From contig NC_091298.1 in NCBI RefSeq assembly GCF_038502225.1, positions 41,650,862-41,714,861 of the forward strand: a stretch of DNA of 64,000 nucleotides, in the 5' to 3' direction. This document shows positions 20,340 through 31,105 of the stretch, in pieces. How positions within the stretch are numbered: position 1 is the first letter of the stretch; every line of letters begins with the position of its first letter. A program made the translations under genes and the position numbers. Below the pieces are notes generated by a model that saw nothing but the letters and a program-made list of their open reading frames with translations, did not search any database and had not been told where the DNA came from. The DNA is from Cherax quadricarinatus (lineage: Eukaryota > Arthropoda > Malacostraca > Decapoda > Parastacidae).

Positions 20340-21200
20340 CAACTTCCGGTTGTGACCATTTGTTGCTGTGTCTCATCTCTGGAACATCCTGTCTCTTTCC
20401 ACCTTGCCAATTACTCTCAGTATTTTATATGTCGTTATCATGTCTCTTTTTCTCTCTATCCTGTCCTCCAGTGTCATCAGGTCGATTTCCTTTAATCTCT
20501 CCTAGCTCCGGGACTAGTCTCGTAGCTCCGGGACTAGTCTCGTAGCTCCGGGACTAGTCTCGTTGCAAACCTTTGAACTTTGTCTAATTTTTTGAAGGTG
20601 CTTGACTAGGTGTGAGTTCCAAACAGGTGCTGCATACTCCAGTGTAGAACTGACGTATACTGTGTATGGAGTCCTGAACGATTCCTTACCTAGGTGTCGG
20701 AAGGCTATAATTAGGGTTGCTAGGTGCCCATATACTGCAGCAGTTATTTGGTTGATGTGCGCCACAGGAGATGTGCCTGGCATTATGCTCACTCCATGAG
20801 CCTTTTCATTAAGTGAAGTTTGCAATCTTTGGCCCCCTAGACGAACACCCAGGTACCTACCCCGATTTTCATGACTTTGCACTTGGTGTAGTTAAACGCT
20901 AGGAGCCAGTTGCTGGACCAGGTTTGCTGCCTGTGCAGATCCTTTTGTAGTCCTACCTGATCCTCGTCCGATTGAATTCTCCTCATTAGCTTCACATCGT
21001 TTGTAAACAGGTGCACTTCAGAGTCTATCCCTTCCGTCATATCATTCACATGTACCAGAAACAGCACTGGTCCTAAGACCGACTCCCGTGGAACCCCGCT
21101 CGTCACAGGCGCCCAGTCTGACGTCTCTTCGCGTACCATAATCTTCCGGTCAAGCATTCTTTGATCCATTGCAGTGCCTTTCCTGTTATACCTGCCATGT
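20340..21200 (-). pseudogene. J-family LINE reverse transcriptase, inverted second copy
   Basis: Minus strand from 21169: [20 protein letters not shown] (motif B, with Q changed to R/E), [14 protein letters not shown] in place of FADDVKL, then NWLLAFNYTKCKVMKIG. After frame breaks come VSSTLEYAAPVWNSHLVKHL and MIT-like codons down to 20400. It lies tail to tail with the copy at 18363-20160 across the TA microsatellite. A 23-bp triplet repeat (TAGCTCCGGGACTAGTCTCG) occurs at 20502-20570. Confidence 0.85.
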
Positions 21201-21204
21201 CTCT

Positions 21205-21305
21205 TTTCAGTGAAAAAATGGGTATCCTATGAATATTTTAATAAAAATATAGGGTATCCTATGAAAATTTTAATGAGAAGGTATTGTAACCTATGAATAT
21301 TTTCA
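21205..21305. repeat. Three copies of a roughly 37-bp AT-rich repeat
   Basis: Unit GGTATCCTATGAATATTTTAAT at 21222, 21244 and 21280 with small changes. Confidence 0.7.
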
Positions 21306-21309
21306 TGAA

Positions 21310-21560
21310 AATATAAAGGTGATAGTGATGGTGTTAATACTGCTGATTGATGGGGATGGTGTTGGTATAGTGATAGTGATGATTGTGGTAATGGTAGTGG
21401 TGGTGGTGGTATTGGTGGTGGTAGTGCCAGTGGTAGTAGTGCCAGTGGTAGTAGTAGTGATGGTGGTACTAGTAATGGTAGTGAAGGTGGTAGTGGTGCT
21501 AGTAGTGATGGTGGTAGTGATGGTGGTAGTGATGGTGGTAGTGCTGCTGGTAGTGCTGTT
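21310..21560. repeat. GTGGTA-type microsatellite
   Basis: Imperfect GTGGTAGTGATGGTGGTAGT repeats. The valine-rich frame on the plus strand is a by-product. Confidence 0.9.
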
Positions 21561-21611
21561 GCATATGTGTCTTATCTAACATGTTGGTGTTAGTGTTGGT
21601 AGTTGTTGTCA

Positions 21612-21742
21612 GGTGACTCAAGAAATCGTAATGACACGATTGCAAATAAACCATACCCCCGGCCGGGATTGAACCCGCGACGGGCTGGAGTTTTGAGACT
21701 CTACGACCGCGGGTTCAATCCCGGCCGGGGGTATGGTTTTGT
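21612..21742. mobile_element. Inverted dimer of SINE 'T'
   Basis: A left half on the minus strand (GACTCAAGAAATCGTAATGA to GAACCCGCGA) is followed by a plus-strand half (GGAGTTTTGAGACTCTACGA to GGTATGGTTTT). A 33-bp arm around CCATACCCCCGGCCGGGATT is perfectly inverted at CCCGGCCGGGGGTATGG. The centre is the A-box side of the tRNA-like head. It is a palindromic joint rather than an intact SINE. Confidence 0.8.
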
Positions 21743-21756
21743 TGTCAGGTGTTGTG

Positions 21757-21950
21757 GTGTACAGTAACATACAACTGTACAATAACATAGTATTGTACAG
21801 TAACATGAAACTGCACAATAACATAGTATTGTACAACAACATAGAACTGTACAATAACATAGTATTGTACAACAGCATGAAACTATAAAATAACATGAAA
21901 CTGCACAATAACATAGAACTGTACATTAACATTGAGCTGACACACACATG
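21757..21950. repeat. 18/36-bp tandem repeat
   Basis: Units AACATAGTATTGTACAAT and AACATGAAACTGCACAAT alternate about ten times. Confidence 0.9.
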
Positions 21951-22129
21951 GGTGTCAGTTGCTTTAATAATGATGATTCACATTGAACAGCTGACACTAC
22001 ATTTGTTTTCAGCTGACACATACATCCTGACACATACATCCTGACAGATATAGTGATACCCACAATACAGATCAAAAGAAACAAGTTTAAATACGTTCGA
22101 CATCTTTATTGTATTAATTTCGGTCATGT

Positions 22130-22795
22130 GACTTTGGACACTTATATAAAGTAACTAAGGTGGTGTGACCTTGGCTACTTATATAAAGTAACTAAGGTGG
22201 TGTGACCTTGGCTACTTATATAAAGTAACTAAGGTGGTGTGACCTTGGCTACTTATATAAAGTAACTAAGGTGGTGTGACCTTGGCTACTTATATAAAGT
22301 AACTAAGGTGGTGTGACCTTGGCTACTTATATAAAGTAACTAAGGTGGTGTGACCTTGGCTACTTATATAAAGTAACTAAGGTGGTGTGACCTTGGCTAC
22401 TTATATAAAGTAACTAAGGTGGTGTGACCTTGGCTACTTATATAAAGTAACTAAGGTGGTGTGACCTTGGCTACTTATATAAAGTAACTAAGATGGTGTG
22501 ACCTTGGCTACTTATATAAAGTAACTAAGGTGGTGTGACCTTGGCTACTTATATAAAGTAACTAAGGTGGTGTGACCTTGGCTACTTATATAAAGTAACT
22601 AAGGTGGTGTGACCTTGGCTATTTATATAAAGTAACTAAGGTGGTGTGACCTTGGCTACTTATATAAAGTAACTAAGGTGGTGTGACCTTGGCTACTTAT
22701 ATAAAGTAACTAAGGTGGTGTGACCTTGGCTACTTATATAAAGTAACTAAGGTGGTGACCCTGGCTACTTATATAAAGTAACTAAGGTTAGTTTA
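22130..22795. repeat. 37-bp minisatellite, about 18 nearly identical copies
   Basis: Unit ACTTATATAAAGTAACTAAG plus GTGGTGTGACCTTGGCT; CTTATATAAA at 22141 and 22178 gives the period. Only a handful of substitutions occur in the whole array, so it is recently expanded or homogenised. Every unit contains TGACCTTGG, whose complement CCAAGGTCA matches the extended nuclear-receptor half-site YCAAGGTCA, and a TATATAAA box-like string about 20 bp away. Regulatory function is speculation. Confidence 0.97.
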
Positions 22796-24139
22796 CTTGT
22801 CTACACTGAGCTGCGTCTGCCACTGTTCAGACCATGACTTTAATTTGTCTAGCGTACAGCGTATGGAATAAAAATGTCCTGACACAAGTGTCTGCTGACA
22901 CTAGTTGCTATATCCTCAGTGGTCTATGAAACAATCGGTCTAAACAAAATTCACTTATCCCAAACGTTTCAAGAAATATAGTTGTGTAATACAGAGATGT
23001 GTGTTGGCTTGTGTGCACTCTGGGTTGCCAAGTGTTGGCTTGTGTGCACTCTGGGTTGCCAAGCCGTGTATATGAAACTAATACAAATAATTGCCTGGTA
23101 TCATTTATTTACTAGGTTCACTGGTCTCAAAAATATCACTTAGATTCAGGGTTTTTTATGCTTGAAAGTTTATAGCAAAACAGTGACAATGATAACTAAT
23201 TTCCATAATATTAAACAGCCTCTGAAAAAATAATGAAAATGGTATATAGGGCGATTATTAAACTGTGTCAACGTATATCTTCATAATGAATAATTAACAG
23301 AGCTAAAAAAAATAAATTTGTGCCCATAATTCATATAAAAACAATATAATTTTTGAACAAAACCCACTAAGCAAATAACTTGTTAGCTGAAAGTGTTTTT
23401 AGACAGAAATGCACATATGTCTAAAAACAACATTAGTAAAGTGTTTTTGGACATAACTGAGTGTTGTCATTCATTCAGACTGGCATACATAACCACTATT
23501 TTTTGAGATACTTGAACTATTGTTATCCGTGTCTTCAGTGTTATTGTCATGGAAGTTAAGAGTAGTGCAAGACCTCCGCACACCTCCATACCCGGTTACA
23601 GGTAAATCGATACTGGTGAAAATGAGATGTGTATTTGGTCATTTACAGGTAAGGTAAGGTTAAGGGCTAGAATTCAGGTCTTATTTGATTATCAGGTTCA
23701 ACCGGACCTGACCAAATTTCTCTGGGGTATCTTGACTGGCCTCAACATCAATATGGAGCCAGTGTACTCAGTGTACTTGGGTATTCTGCTGATTTGTCTC
23801 GTTGCCGATTCTCAGAAAGTTGTTATCGCGAATCTTCATAAGAGGCTACGTTGATATCTCGTCTTCAGGGCGGATATCCCTGGTCCAGGTGGAGGGACTA
23901 TGAGATGGCAGTGACATATAACATGCTTGGAGCACCTCTCTTCATGCGCTGAGAAGTAACCGTCCCGGACTCGGTGAACTTGTTATTTTGGACTGCGGAG
24001 ACATCTGACTTAGCACGGGTCGTGGGATGGGAAGGAGTTGACCCGACCTGGCGATCAACTGATCGACCCAACCTAAAATAAAAACATGATGTAGGTGTAT
24101 TATATTATTTTCTTAACACATCAGCACCAGCTGCTTCAG
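22796..24139. other. Unassigned sequence with one 31-bp direct duplication
   Basis: GTGTTGGCTTGTGTGCACTC and the following bases are duplicated in tandem at about 23001-23062. A 75-codon frame (23627-23854, MCIWSFTGKVRLRARIQVLF) has no recognised family. No transposon ends are seen. Confidence 0.45.
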
Positions 24140-24960
24140 CTAGTGAGACGTGACATAGGAAGAAAACCAAGACTTGATTAGTCGGTTAAAACTGGCGAAG
24201 TTAATCCCAAACGTTTAGACATGCGGAACGTAGAGAGGAGGCTTAACGCAGCTCAATCAGCAATACAGTTCTCACATGGAAAAGAGATTAATGAGAGGTT
24301 ACCATTTTCCAACGTCTTCATCTTCAGCGCAGGTAACATCCTAAAATTCTAGGTCTACAGCAAGCTAATACATAAATATGATCTCACACACTTTGACCCC
24401 AGTCCATATAGAAAAACGGCATCAAGCATCATCATCGACTCGTTTCCTGAGAGCGAAACGAATTTGTAGCGCCAAGTTTCTTGACGAAGAGTGCGCTTAC
24501 AAACACAAAACCTTCACCGAGCTACATTTTTCTTCCCTTTTCAATAAAAACTGTAAGATCATCAATTAGTCAAGCACTAACGCCATTTCGAAGACAATTA
24601 TAATCCTCCTCAACAGTAGATTCTCCTCTCAGTAGATTCTCCAAAGTACTCACAAATACCAACACTAGAGTCACCACTGAAAACAGTACATCTTTCAGAG
24701 ACCTCACCAGGATCAAAGTGGTGAATCCTAAACCAGTCAACGCAGGGATTTACATAATGCTTTGTGGATGCACAAAGCTTAAGAACATGTTTGAAGCAAA
24801 TCAATGCATATAGAAGCGACAACGTAAACAACACATGTGTACAATACCGATATGCCGGAAACCAATTGATGAGACTCAGTGATGCCAAATTTCTGATGAA
24901 AGAACCAAATACTCGCAGACGAAATGCCTTGAATCATTAATCTCTATTTCAGACACAATC
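24140..24960 (+). pseudogene. Penelope-like element remnant: RT end plus GIY-YIG endonuclease
   Basis: Broken frames read in order: LPFSNVFIFSAGNILKF then VYSKLIHKYDLTHFDP, the Penelope LPFLDV and VYRKPTH blocks. RFLRAKRICSAKFLDEECAY follows, the characteristic RALRICSPEFLDEE block. Then come NAGIYIMLCGCTKL (GIY-YIG start), SDNVNNTCVQYRYAGNQL and LMKEPNTRRRNALN, the usual GIY-YIG C-terminal part. Recognition rests on these motifs from knowledge of the family. The RT catalytic core is missing or unreadable upstream of 24140. It is dead, but it shows that Penelope-like elements occur at this locus. Confidence 0.8.
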
Positions 24961-25140
24961 ATCTTTCTTCTGATTGTAGATGCCAGGTAATTTTGGCTCA
25001 GTCTTGGCTTTTACTGCTATGTCATTTTAAATACAAGTATCATGTTCTTAAACCAGTTAAAAACAGTAACACCAACACTTATGTCTTGCACTCACACGTA
25101 CAGTTAAACAGAGTAACACCAACACTTATGTCTTGCAAGG

Positions 25141-25228
25141 AGCGAATGGAGACAAATGGTTTTTAGGACTTGACGTGCTGTTGGAGTGTGAGCAAGGTAG
25201 TATTTATGAAGGGATTCAGGGACACTTA
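25141..25228 (+). mobile_element. RTE LINE 3'-end fragment
   Basis: GAATGGAGACAAATGGTTTT to GGGATTCAGGG matches 49972-50048 and the minus strand of the intact RTE element at its stop codon and start of 3' UTR. Confidence 0.8.
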
Positions 25229-25343
25229 CAAGTACGCTGAGGTCAGTGGTCAAGTGCGGTCATACCTGCCAAGCTCTTGGGAGTTAGCGTGGGCTGTTAC
25301 CCATACCATGGCTTGTTGTAGTGCTTTAGAATCCTAGGTTCAT

Positions 25344-26162
25344 GTGTTGAAGAAGGAGATTCTACTTCTTCAGGAGGAAAATAGGAAGCTGAAGCTTCGC
25401 ATAGATGAGTTTGGGAGCGAGTGTGAGAAGGATTTAGCTGGCAAGGTAGGAATGGTCACCAGCAGTGATAGTGGCAGCCGCTTTAAGTGGCAAGTGGTTC
25501 ACAGTTCAGGAAGAAGGAAGATGAGGAGAGTTAATAGAGAAGTTGTGAAGGTAGGAAATCGATTCTCTGTTCTCCAAGACGAGTGTACGTCAGTGGTTAG
25601 TGAGGTTGAAGGTACCACTGATTCCCCTGCTAATCAAGGTAAGAATATTTTAATAGTAGATGATTCTCAGGTAAGATATATGGACCATGCATTTTGTAAC
25701 AGAGACAGAAAGTTCAGACAGAGAGTGTGTCTTCCTGGAGCTGGTGTTGGCGACATAGTCAGCAGGTTGGATAATGTTATGGTAGGTAATGGGAACAAGC
25801 CCATTATCTGTCTTAGTGCTGGAGGTAATGACATTGGGAAGGGCAGGAGAGAGGAGCTGCTGGATAATTACAGGTCAGCCATAGAAGTGGTTAGGTCTAA
25901 GGGAGGGATCCCAGTCATATGTAGCATCTTGCCTAGAAAGGGAGTGGGCAATGAATGGATGTCTAGGGCAACTGGTATAAATCGCTGGCTAGACAGGTAC
26001 TGCAAGGAACTTGCAATCCCATTCATTGATAACTGGGACCCTTTCTTTGGCAAATGTGATATGTATGCAAGGGATGGGGTTCATCTCTCTGGGGATGGAG
26101 TGGTTGCATTAGCCAATTCAATTGAGAGGGTAATTGATGACTTGTCTAGGGATTTAAACTGA
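25344..26162 (+). CDS. CR1 ORF1: coiled coil plus SGNH/GDSL esterase domain (272 aa)
   Basis: Residues 1-25 are a leucine-heptad coiled coil. From about residue 100 an SGNH hydrolase fold can be read: ILIVDDSQVRYMD with nucleophile Ser108 (block I, here DDSQ instead of GDS), PGAGVGDI (block II), CLSAGGNDIG (block III, 157-165) and DGVHLSGDG with Asp244 and His247 (block V). CR1 ORF1 proteins are known to carry such esterases; their substrate in retrotransposition is not established. The frame is intact to its stop although the companion ORF2 is broken. The true start may lie upstream, since the Met used is inside the coiled coil. The usual N-terminal zinc/PHD-like region is missing. Confidence 0.85.
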   Translation: MLKKEILLLQEENRKLKLRIDEFGSECEKDLAGKVGMVTSSDSGSRFKWQVVHSSGRRKMRRVNREVVKVGNRFSVLQDECTSVVSEVEGTTDSPANQGKNILIVDDSQVRYMDHAFCNRDRKFRQRVCLPGAGVGDIVSRLDNVMVGNGNKPIICLSAGGNDIGKGRREELLDNYRSAIEVVRSKGGIPVICSILPRKGVGNEWMSRATGINRWLDRYCKELAIPFIDNWDPFFGKCDMYARDGVHLSGDGVVALANSIERVIDDLSRDLN

Positions 26163-26334
26163 TAGATTATAGAGGTATGGATGTTTGTGGGAAACAATCA
26201 GGCTGCAGCATTAGGGTTAAAAACAGCATTTATTACTGGTATACCTCAGGGATATGTTTAAAAGACAATATTCAAAATAAAGTTGCTAGTAATGGCAAAT
26301 GAACTGATCAACAAACAAAGAGAGATAGTAGAGG

Positions 26335-29132
26335 GCAACGAGTGACTAGCTCCCTAAAGGTTTACTATACAAATAGTAGGAGTCTAAGAAATAAGATAGA
26401 TGAACTAAAATTACTTGCAAGTGTAGGTAATATAGATATTATTGGTATAACATAAACCTGGTTCAACCTGAAAGATAGAGAAATGCCTTCTTAATGCAAC
26501 ATACAGGGTTATAAACTATTCCACACTGATAGGGTCAACAGGAAGGGTGGTGGTTTGGCGATGTATGTCAGAGAAAATTTAAATTGTTGTTTTAGACATG
26601 ATATAAGATTAGAAACATCGAACACAGAATCGGTTTGACTACAGTTTCTCGAGGGACGTGACAAATTAATTTTGGGTGTGATTTATAGGCCCCCAAACCT
26701 TGATAGGGAGTGCAGTAAGCTATTATGGGACGAAATTCATAAGGCATCTAGATATGAAAATGTTGTGATAATGGGAGATTTTAACTTTAGACAAATTGAT
26801 TGGAACAATATGACAGGAAATCTTGAGTCTAGTGACTTTCTTGATACGGTTCAGGATTGCTTTTTAGAACAGGTTGTGACAGAACCAACTAGAGGAATCA
26901 ATCTGCTTGACTTGGTTCTTACCAACAAAGATTCACTAATTAATAATCTTGAGGTTAATGATGAGCTTGGGGAAAGTGATCACAAATCACTTAGTTTCAA
27001 TATATCATGGAATTACCCAGATAACTGCAATCAAATCTCTGACCCAGATTTTCGCTTGGCTGACTTCATGGGACTGAAAAATTACTTGGGTGGGCTAAAT
27101 TGGGATGTCCTGACTATGGGTCAGGTAGGTGATCTTGGTTGCCAATATGACGTTTTTCAGAGCATAGTTCTAGCTGCCCAGACAACTTTTGTTCCAAGTA
27201 GGGAAATTAGATCTAACAAAAATGATCCCAAATGGATGAACAATAGATTAAAACATCTCATTGGTCAAAACAGAGGTATATATAGGCATATCAAAAGAGG
27301 GGATGGGCAGTTAAGAAATCAATATCTTCAATTAAAGAGAGAAATAAAAAAAAGGAATAAGAAAAGCAAAAAGGGATTATGAGGCTAAGGTCACAAGGGA
27401 TTCAAAGACTAACCCAAAAGGATTCTTTCAGGTATACAGAAGTAAGATTAGGGACAAGATTGGCCCACTTAAGAGTAACTCTGGTCAGATCACTGACAGT
27501 GATAAGGATATGTGTGAAATACTAAATAACTACTTCCTCTCAGTTTTCACCCAGGAAAATACTAGCGATATGCCTGAAATAATAGATTACGTAGAACAGG
27601 ATGATAATAAACTATGTACGATAGCAGTAACTAGTGACATGGTCCTCAGACAAATAGAGAAATTAAAACCTAACAAATCCCGAGGTCCTGATAAACTGTT
27701 TGCAAGGGTGTCAAAGGAATGTAAAAAAGAGGAACTTAGCATACCTTTGGCTAATCTTTTTAACATATCACTACAAACTGGCATAGTGCCTGATAAGTGG
27801 AAAATGGCAAATGTAATACCTATTTACAAGGCAGGTGACAGGTCCTTGGCTTCGAACTATAGACCAATAAGCCTTACCTCCATAGTGGGAAAATTTATAG
27901 AATCAATAATTGCCGAAGCCATTCGTAGCCATCTTGACAGGCACAGATTGATTAATGATTCTCAACACGGTTTTACAAAGGGGCGTTCCTGTCTTACGAA
28001 TTTACTAACTTTTTTCACTAAGGTGTTTGAGGAGGTATCATGGTAATGAATATGATGTTGTGTATATGGACTTCAGTAAGGCTTTTGATAGAGTTCCACA
28101 CCAGAGGCTATTGAGGAAACTTAGGGCACACTGAATAGGAGGGGAATTTTTTTCCTGGGTAGAGGCATGGCTGACAAATAGACAGCAGAGAGTTTGCATA
28201 AATGGGGAGAAATCGGAATGGGGGCACGTCACAAGCGGTGTTCCTCAGGGGTCAGTGTTGGGCCCGTTGTTCACAATTTACATAAACGACATAGATGAGG
28301 GAATAAATAGCGACATAAGCAAATTTGCTGATGACACTAAAATAGACCATCCAATTCATTCTAATGAGGACATTAGAGCACTCCAGGATGATTTGGATAG
28401 ACTGACGCAATGGTCGGAGAAGTGGCAGATGCAGTTTAATATTGACAAATGCAAAGTTCTAAATGTTGACAGTTAAATAACCATGCCACATATAAACTAA
28501 ATAATGTAGATCTTAATACTACCGATTGCAAAAAGGATTTAGGAGTTCTGGTTAGCAGTAATCTTAAACCAAGACTACAGTGCATTAGTATTCCCAATAA
28601 AGCTAACAGAATTCTTGGCTTCATATCTAGAAGTATAAATAATAGAAGTCCTCAGGTTGTTCTTCAACTCTATATATTCTTGGTTAGGCCTCATTTAGAC
28701 TATGCTGCTCAGTTCTGGTCACCGTATTACAGAATGGATATAAATGCTCTGGAAAACGTACAAAGGAGGATGACAAAGATGATCCCATGTGTCAGAAATC
28801 TTCCCTATGACGATAGACTGAGGGCCCTGAATCTGCGCTCTCTCGAAAGGTGTAGAATTAGGGTGGATATGATCGAGGTATATAAATTGAAAACAGGAAT
28901 AAATAAAGGGGATGTAAATAGTGTGCTGAAAATTTCCAGCCAAGACAGGACTCACAGCAATGGTTTCAAGTTGGAAAAATTCAGATTCAAGAAGGATATA
29001 GGAAAGCACTGGTTTGGTAATAAAGTTGTGGATGAGTGGAACAAACTCCCGAGTACAGTTATTGAGGCTAAAACATTGTGTAGTTTTAAAAATAGGTTAG
29101 ATAAATACATGAATGGGTGTGGGTGGGTGTGA
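26335..29132 (+). pseudogene. CR1 ORF2: endonuclease-reverse transcriptase, multiply broken
   Basis: The endonuclease begins KVYYTNSRSLRNKIDELK and has stops at GIT*TWF, PS*CNI and ESV*LQ. It then runs open (26672-27382) through GVIYRPPN, MGDFNFRQIDW, LLDLVLTN and GESDHKSL. Frameshifts fall near 27360 and 28030. RT blocks are ANVIPIYKAGDRSLASNYRP, ISLTSIVGK, NDSQHGFTKGRSCLTNLL, VYMDFSKAFDRVPHQ (motif A), [20 protein letters not shown] (motif B) and FADDTKI (catalytic Asp pair intact). After another break, RPHLDYAAQFWSPYYRMD and VVDEWNKLPSTVIEAKTLCS close the protein. Confidence 0.92.
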
Positions 29133-29304
29133 GTTGGACCTGACTAGCTTTGCTGCTGGGTCTGGTACAGTGCTCCATCCTTGAGTGGGGATGACCAGAC
29201 TGGGTGGGTCATTGGTCTTATCCGGGGTGGGACATGGACCTGCTCCGCGTGGGTCAGTAGGCCTGTTGCAGTGTTCCTTCCTTCTTATGTTCTTATGTTC
29301 TTAA

Positions 29305-29498
29305 GTCGAGCTTGAATCCTGGAGATGGGAAGAACAGTGCCTGCACTCTGAAGCAGGGAAGTTAATTTTGAAGTTTTATAATTAGCGTGAGTGCTCTTCT
29401 GGAAAGACAGTGATCGAGTGAATGATGATGAAAGATTTTCTTTTTTATCGGGCCACCTTACCTTGGTAGGAAAGGGTCGATGTATAAAAAATTTAAAA

Positions 29499-29557
<59 letters not shown>

Positions 29558-29558
29558 A
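29305..29558 (+). mobile_element. RTE LINE 3' UTR fragment with (ATT)n tail
   Basis: TCCTGGAGATGGGAAGAACA, CTGCACTCTGAAG, TCTTCTGGAAAGACAGTGAT and CGGGCCACCTTACCTTGGTA parallel the RTE 3' UTR at 50065-50235. The tail is about 20 ATT units (29500-29557). It joins directly onto the first copy of the triplicated unit. Confidence 0.85.
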
Positions 29559-29592
29559 CTGGAAAGAGAGAGAGGAGGAGAGCGGATGTGTT

Positions 29593-29928
29593 GTGGCCAC
29601 CGGGAGATTCCCACGACTTCGGCGTCCACCACAGATGCTCAGATTTCCAAAGAAAAATAATCTTTCTCAATCCACCACTAAACAAGAACCAGAAAGACAG
29701 ATCATCTACCAGGAGATCCCTGACCCTAAATGGCTTGAATTTAAGCCAGATTACAAGACAAACCAAGTCCCCACTAACTTGACTACCAAGTACGTTCCTG
29801 TTGAACAACCTAAAAAAGACAAGAAAAATAAGACCAAAAAGAATCAAAATAAAGATAATTCCACTGTAAATGAAGAGAAAAACAAAAAAACAAAAAATGC
29901 CATTCTGAGCAACAAGAAAAAGCATTGA
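29593..29928 (+). CDS. Lys-rich ORF, copy 1 (111 aa), unknown
   Basis: The protein has RFPRLRRPPQ, then KNNLSQSTTKQEPERQIIYQ and PDPKWLEFKPDY, then a lysine/asparagine-rich end (KKDKKNKTKKNQNK). It is shorter than copies two and three because the RTE tail replaces its 5' end. A poly(A) run begins 43 bp after the stop, as in a retrocopy. I recognise no family. The C-terminal half may simply reflect A-rich DNA. Confidence 0.4.
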   Translation: MATGRFPRLRRPPQMLRFPKKNNLSQSTTKQEPERQIIYQEIPDPKWLEFKPDYKTNQVPTNLTTKYVPVEQPKKDKKNKTKKNQNKDNSTVNEEKNKKTKNAILSNKKKH

Positions 29929-29975
29929 GCTACAATGTTCAAGAGGGGACTGAAACTGTGAAGAAAGGGGAAAGG

Positions 29976-29977
<2 letters not shown>

Positions 29978-30009
<32 letters not shown>
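29978..30009. repeat. Poly(A) tract, copy 1
   Basis: About 31 A. Equivalent tracts lie at 32837-32878 (about 42 A) and 35591-35610 (about 19 A), each after the same ORF and before GGAACTCTGTTATGCAGCC. This is length variation between otherwise near-identical copies. Confidence 0.9.
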
Positions 30010-30011
<2 letters not shown>

Positions 30012-30149
30012 AACTCTGTTATGCAGCCACCTCCACGTGGTGAGTTCTGGGTGTCTTGTAAGACTGTTGTTCTTACTTCATACTAAGTCATACAAGATAG
30101 CTGAGAGCTGCTCATATTCTATACATATATTGACTATCATAAAAGAATA

Positions 30150-31105
30150 TATACAGCGGAACCTCGGTTTTTGTCTGCCTTGGTTTTCATCGAACTTGGT
30201 TTTATATGACTTTTTTTGTCAAAATTTTGTCCTAGTTTTCATTTATCAGCTCGGTTTTCATTGAGTTGACAGTCGTATGCCGTACCGAACATGTCCGCCC
30301 ACACTCTCACAAAGCATCTCGAGCATTCTGAGTCAGTCTGGCTGGAGGGTGGTAGTGATGGTGGTAGAGATAACTTATCTGCCCTCTCCTCTCCTCACCG
30401 TCTTCCATACGCCAACAAGAGATGTCTATAAAAATTAAAGTGATGTTAAATGTTCATTTATCCAATTCAATAGTCCTTTATATTTATTTCTCATTGTTTT
30501 CTGTATGTAAAACTATAGATATTCTCTATAAAATGTATATTTTTTTAATACTTTTGGGTGTCTGAAACAGATTAACTGGATTCACATTATTTCTCATGAG
30601 CAATATTCCTTCAGTTTTCGTCGAAATTGTTTTCTTGGTCTTATTTGATAGAATGAAAGATATACTATGGAAATAAGGATGATTTTCATTGATTTCACAA
30701 TGAAAAGGACCTTGAAATTGAGGTCAAAGTAGCAAAAATGTTCAATTTTTGTCGATTTTCAAGTGTAAACAAATGACGTCACCATCCAATAAGTGTCCAA
30801 CTAACCATTCTAATACACAGTCATGAATGGGTTGAAATTATTTATACAATTATTACAATAATGCAGTAGTCTACATAACAGATAATCTTCTATTTCTTGC
30901 TTGAATAAAAATTCAAAATAGAAAGCAAGAGGGGCCTGGACACGTGAAGTTGAGAGTAAAGGTAGAAAGTTCAAAGTGAACATAGAAAAGAAAAAGGTGC
31001 TGAGGGTATCAAACTATTTAGATAAAGAAAAATTGGATATCAAATTGGGGAAGGGGAGTATGGAAGAAGTGAATGTTTTCAGATACTTGGGAGATGACGT
31101 GTCGG
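30150..31105. mobile_element. Mosaic of Tigger-like, piggyBac-like and RTE fragments, copy 1
   Basis: CAGCGGAACCTCGGTTTTTG (30158) is a Tigger-type terminal repeat. 30540-30600 matches the inner 3' part of the 41361-45779 element (AACTGGATTCACATTATTTC). From about 30625, TTTGATAGAATGAAAGATAT to AATAAAAATTCAAAATAG matches the inside of the piggyBac-like elements at 43560-43860. From 30950, RKFKVNIEKKKVLRVSNY and EEVNVFRYLGDDVSV are an RTE RT fragment. The same mosaic repeats at 33015-33980 and 35755-36720. Confidence 0.75.

Larger units (their letters stand above)
25270..29303 (+). mobile_element. CR1-clade LINE, 5'-truncated
   Basis: ORF1 with an esterase domain (25344-26162), ORF2 with endonuclease and RT (about 26335-29132), a short 3' UTR, and the tail TTCTTATGTTCTTATGTTCT at 29281-29303. 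The short 8-bp-unit tail and esterase-bearing ORF1 are marks of the CR1 clade. Sequence before 25344 (MACCSALES-like codons) suggests ORF1 once began further upstream. An RTE 3' piece starts right after the tail. Confidence 0.88.

Noticed and set aside
21319..21579. Valine-rich 86-residue ORF
   Set aside because: Product of a GTGGTA microsatellite.
22130..22795. CRISPR-like array (37-bp repeats)
   Set aside because: Repeats are contiguous with no spacers, and the sequence is eukaryotic.
23627..23854. 75-codon ORF as a small gene
   Set aside because: No homology recognised and no supporting signals around it.
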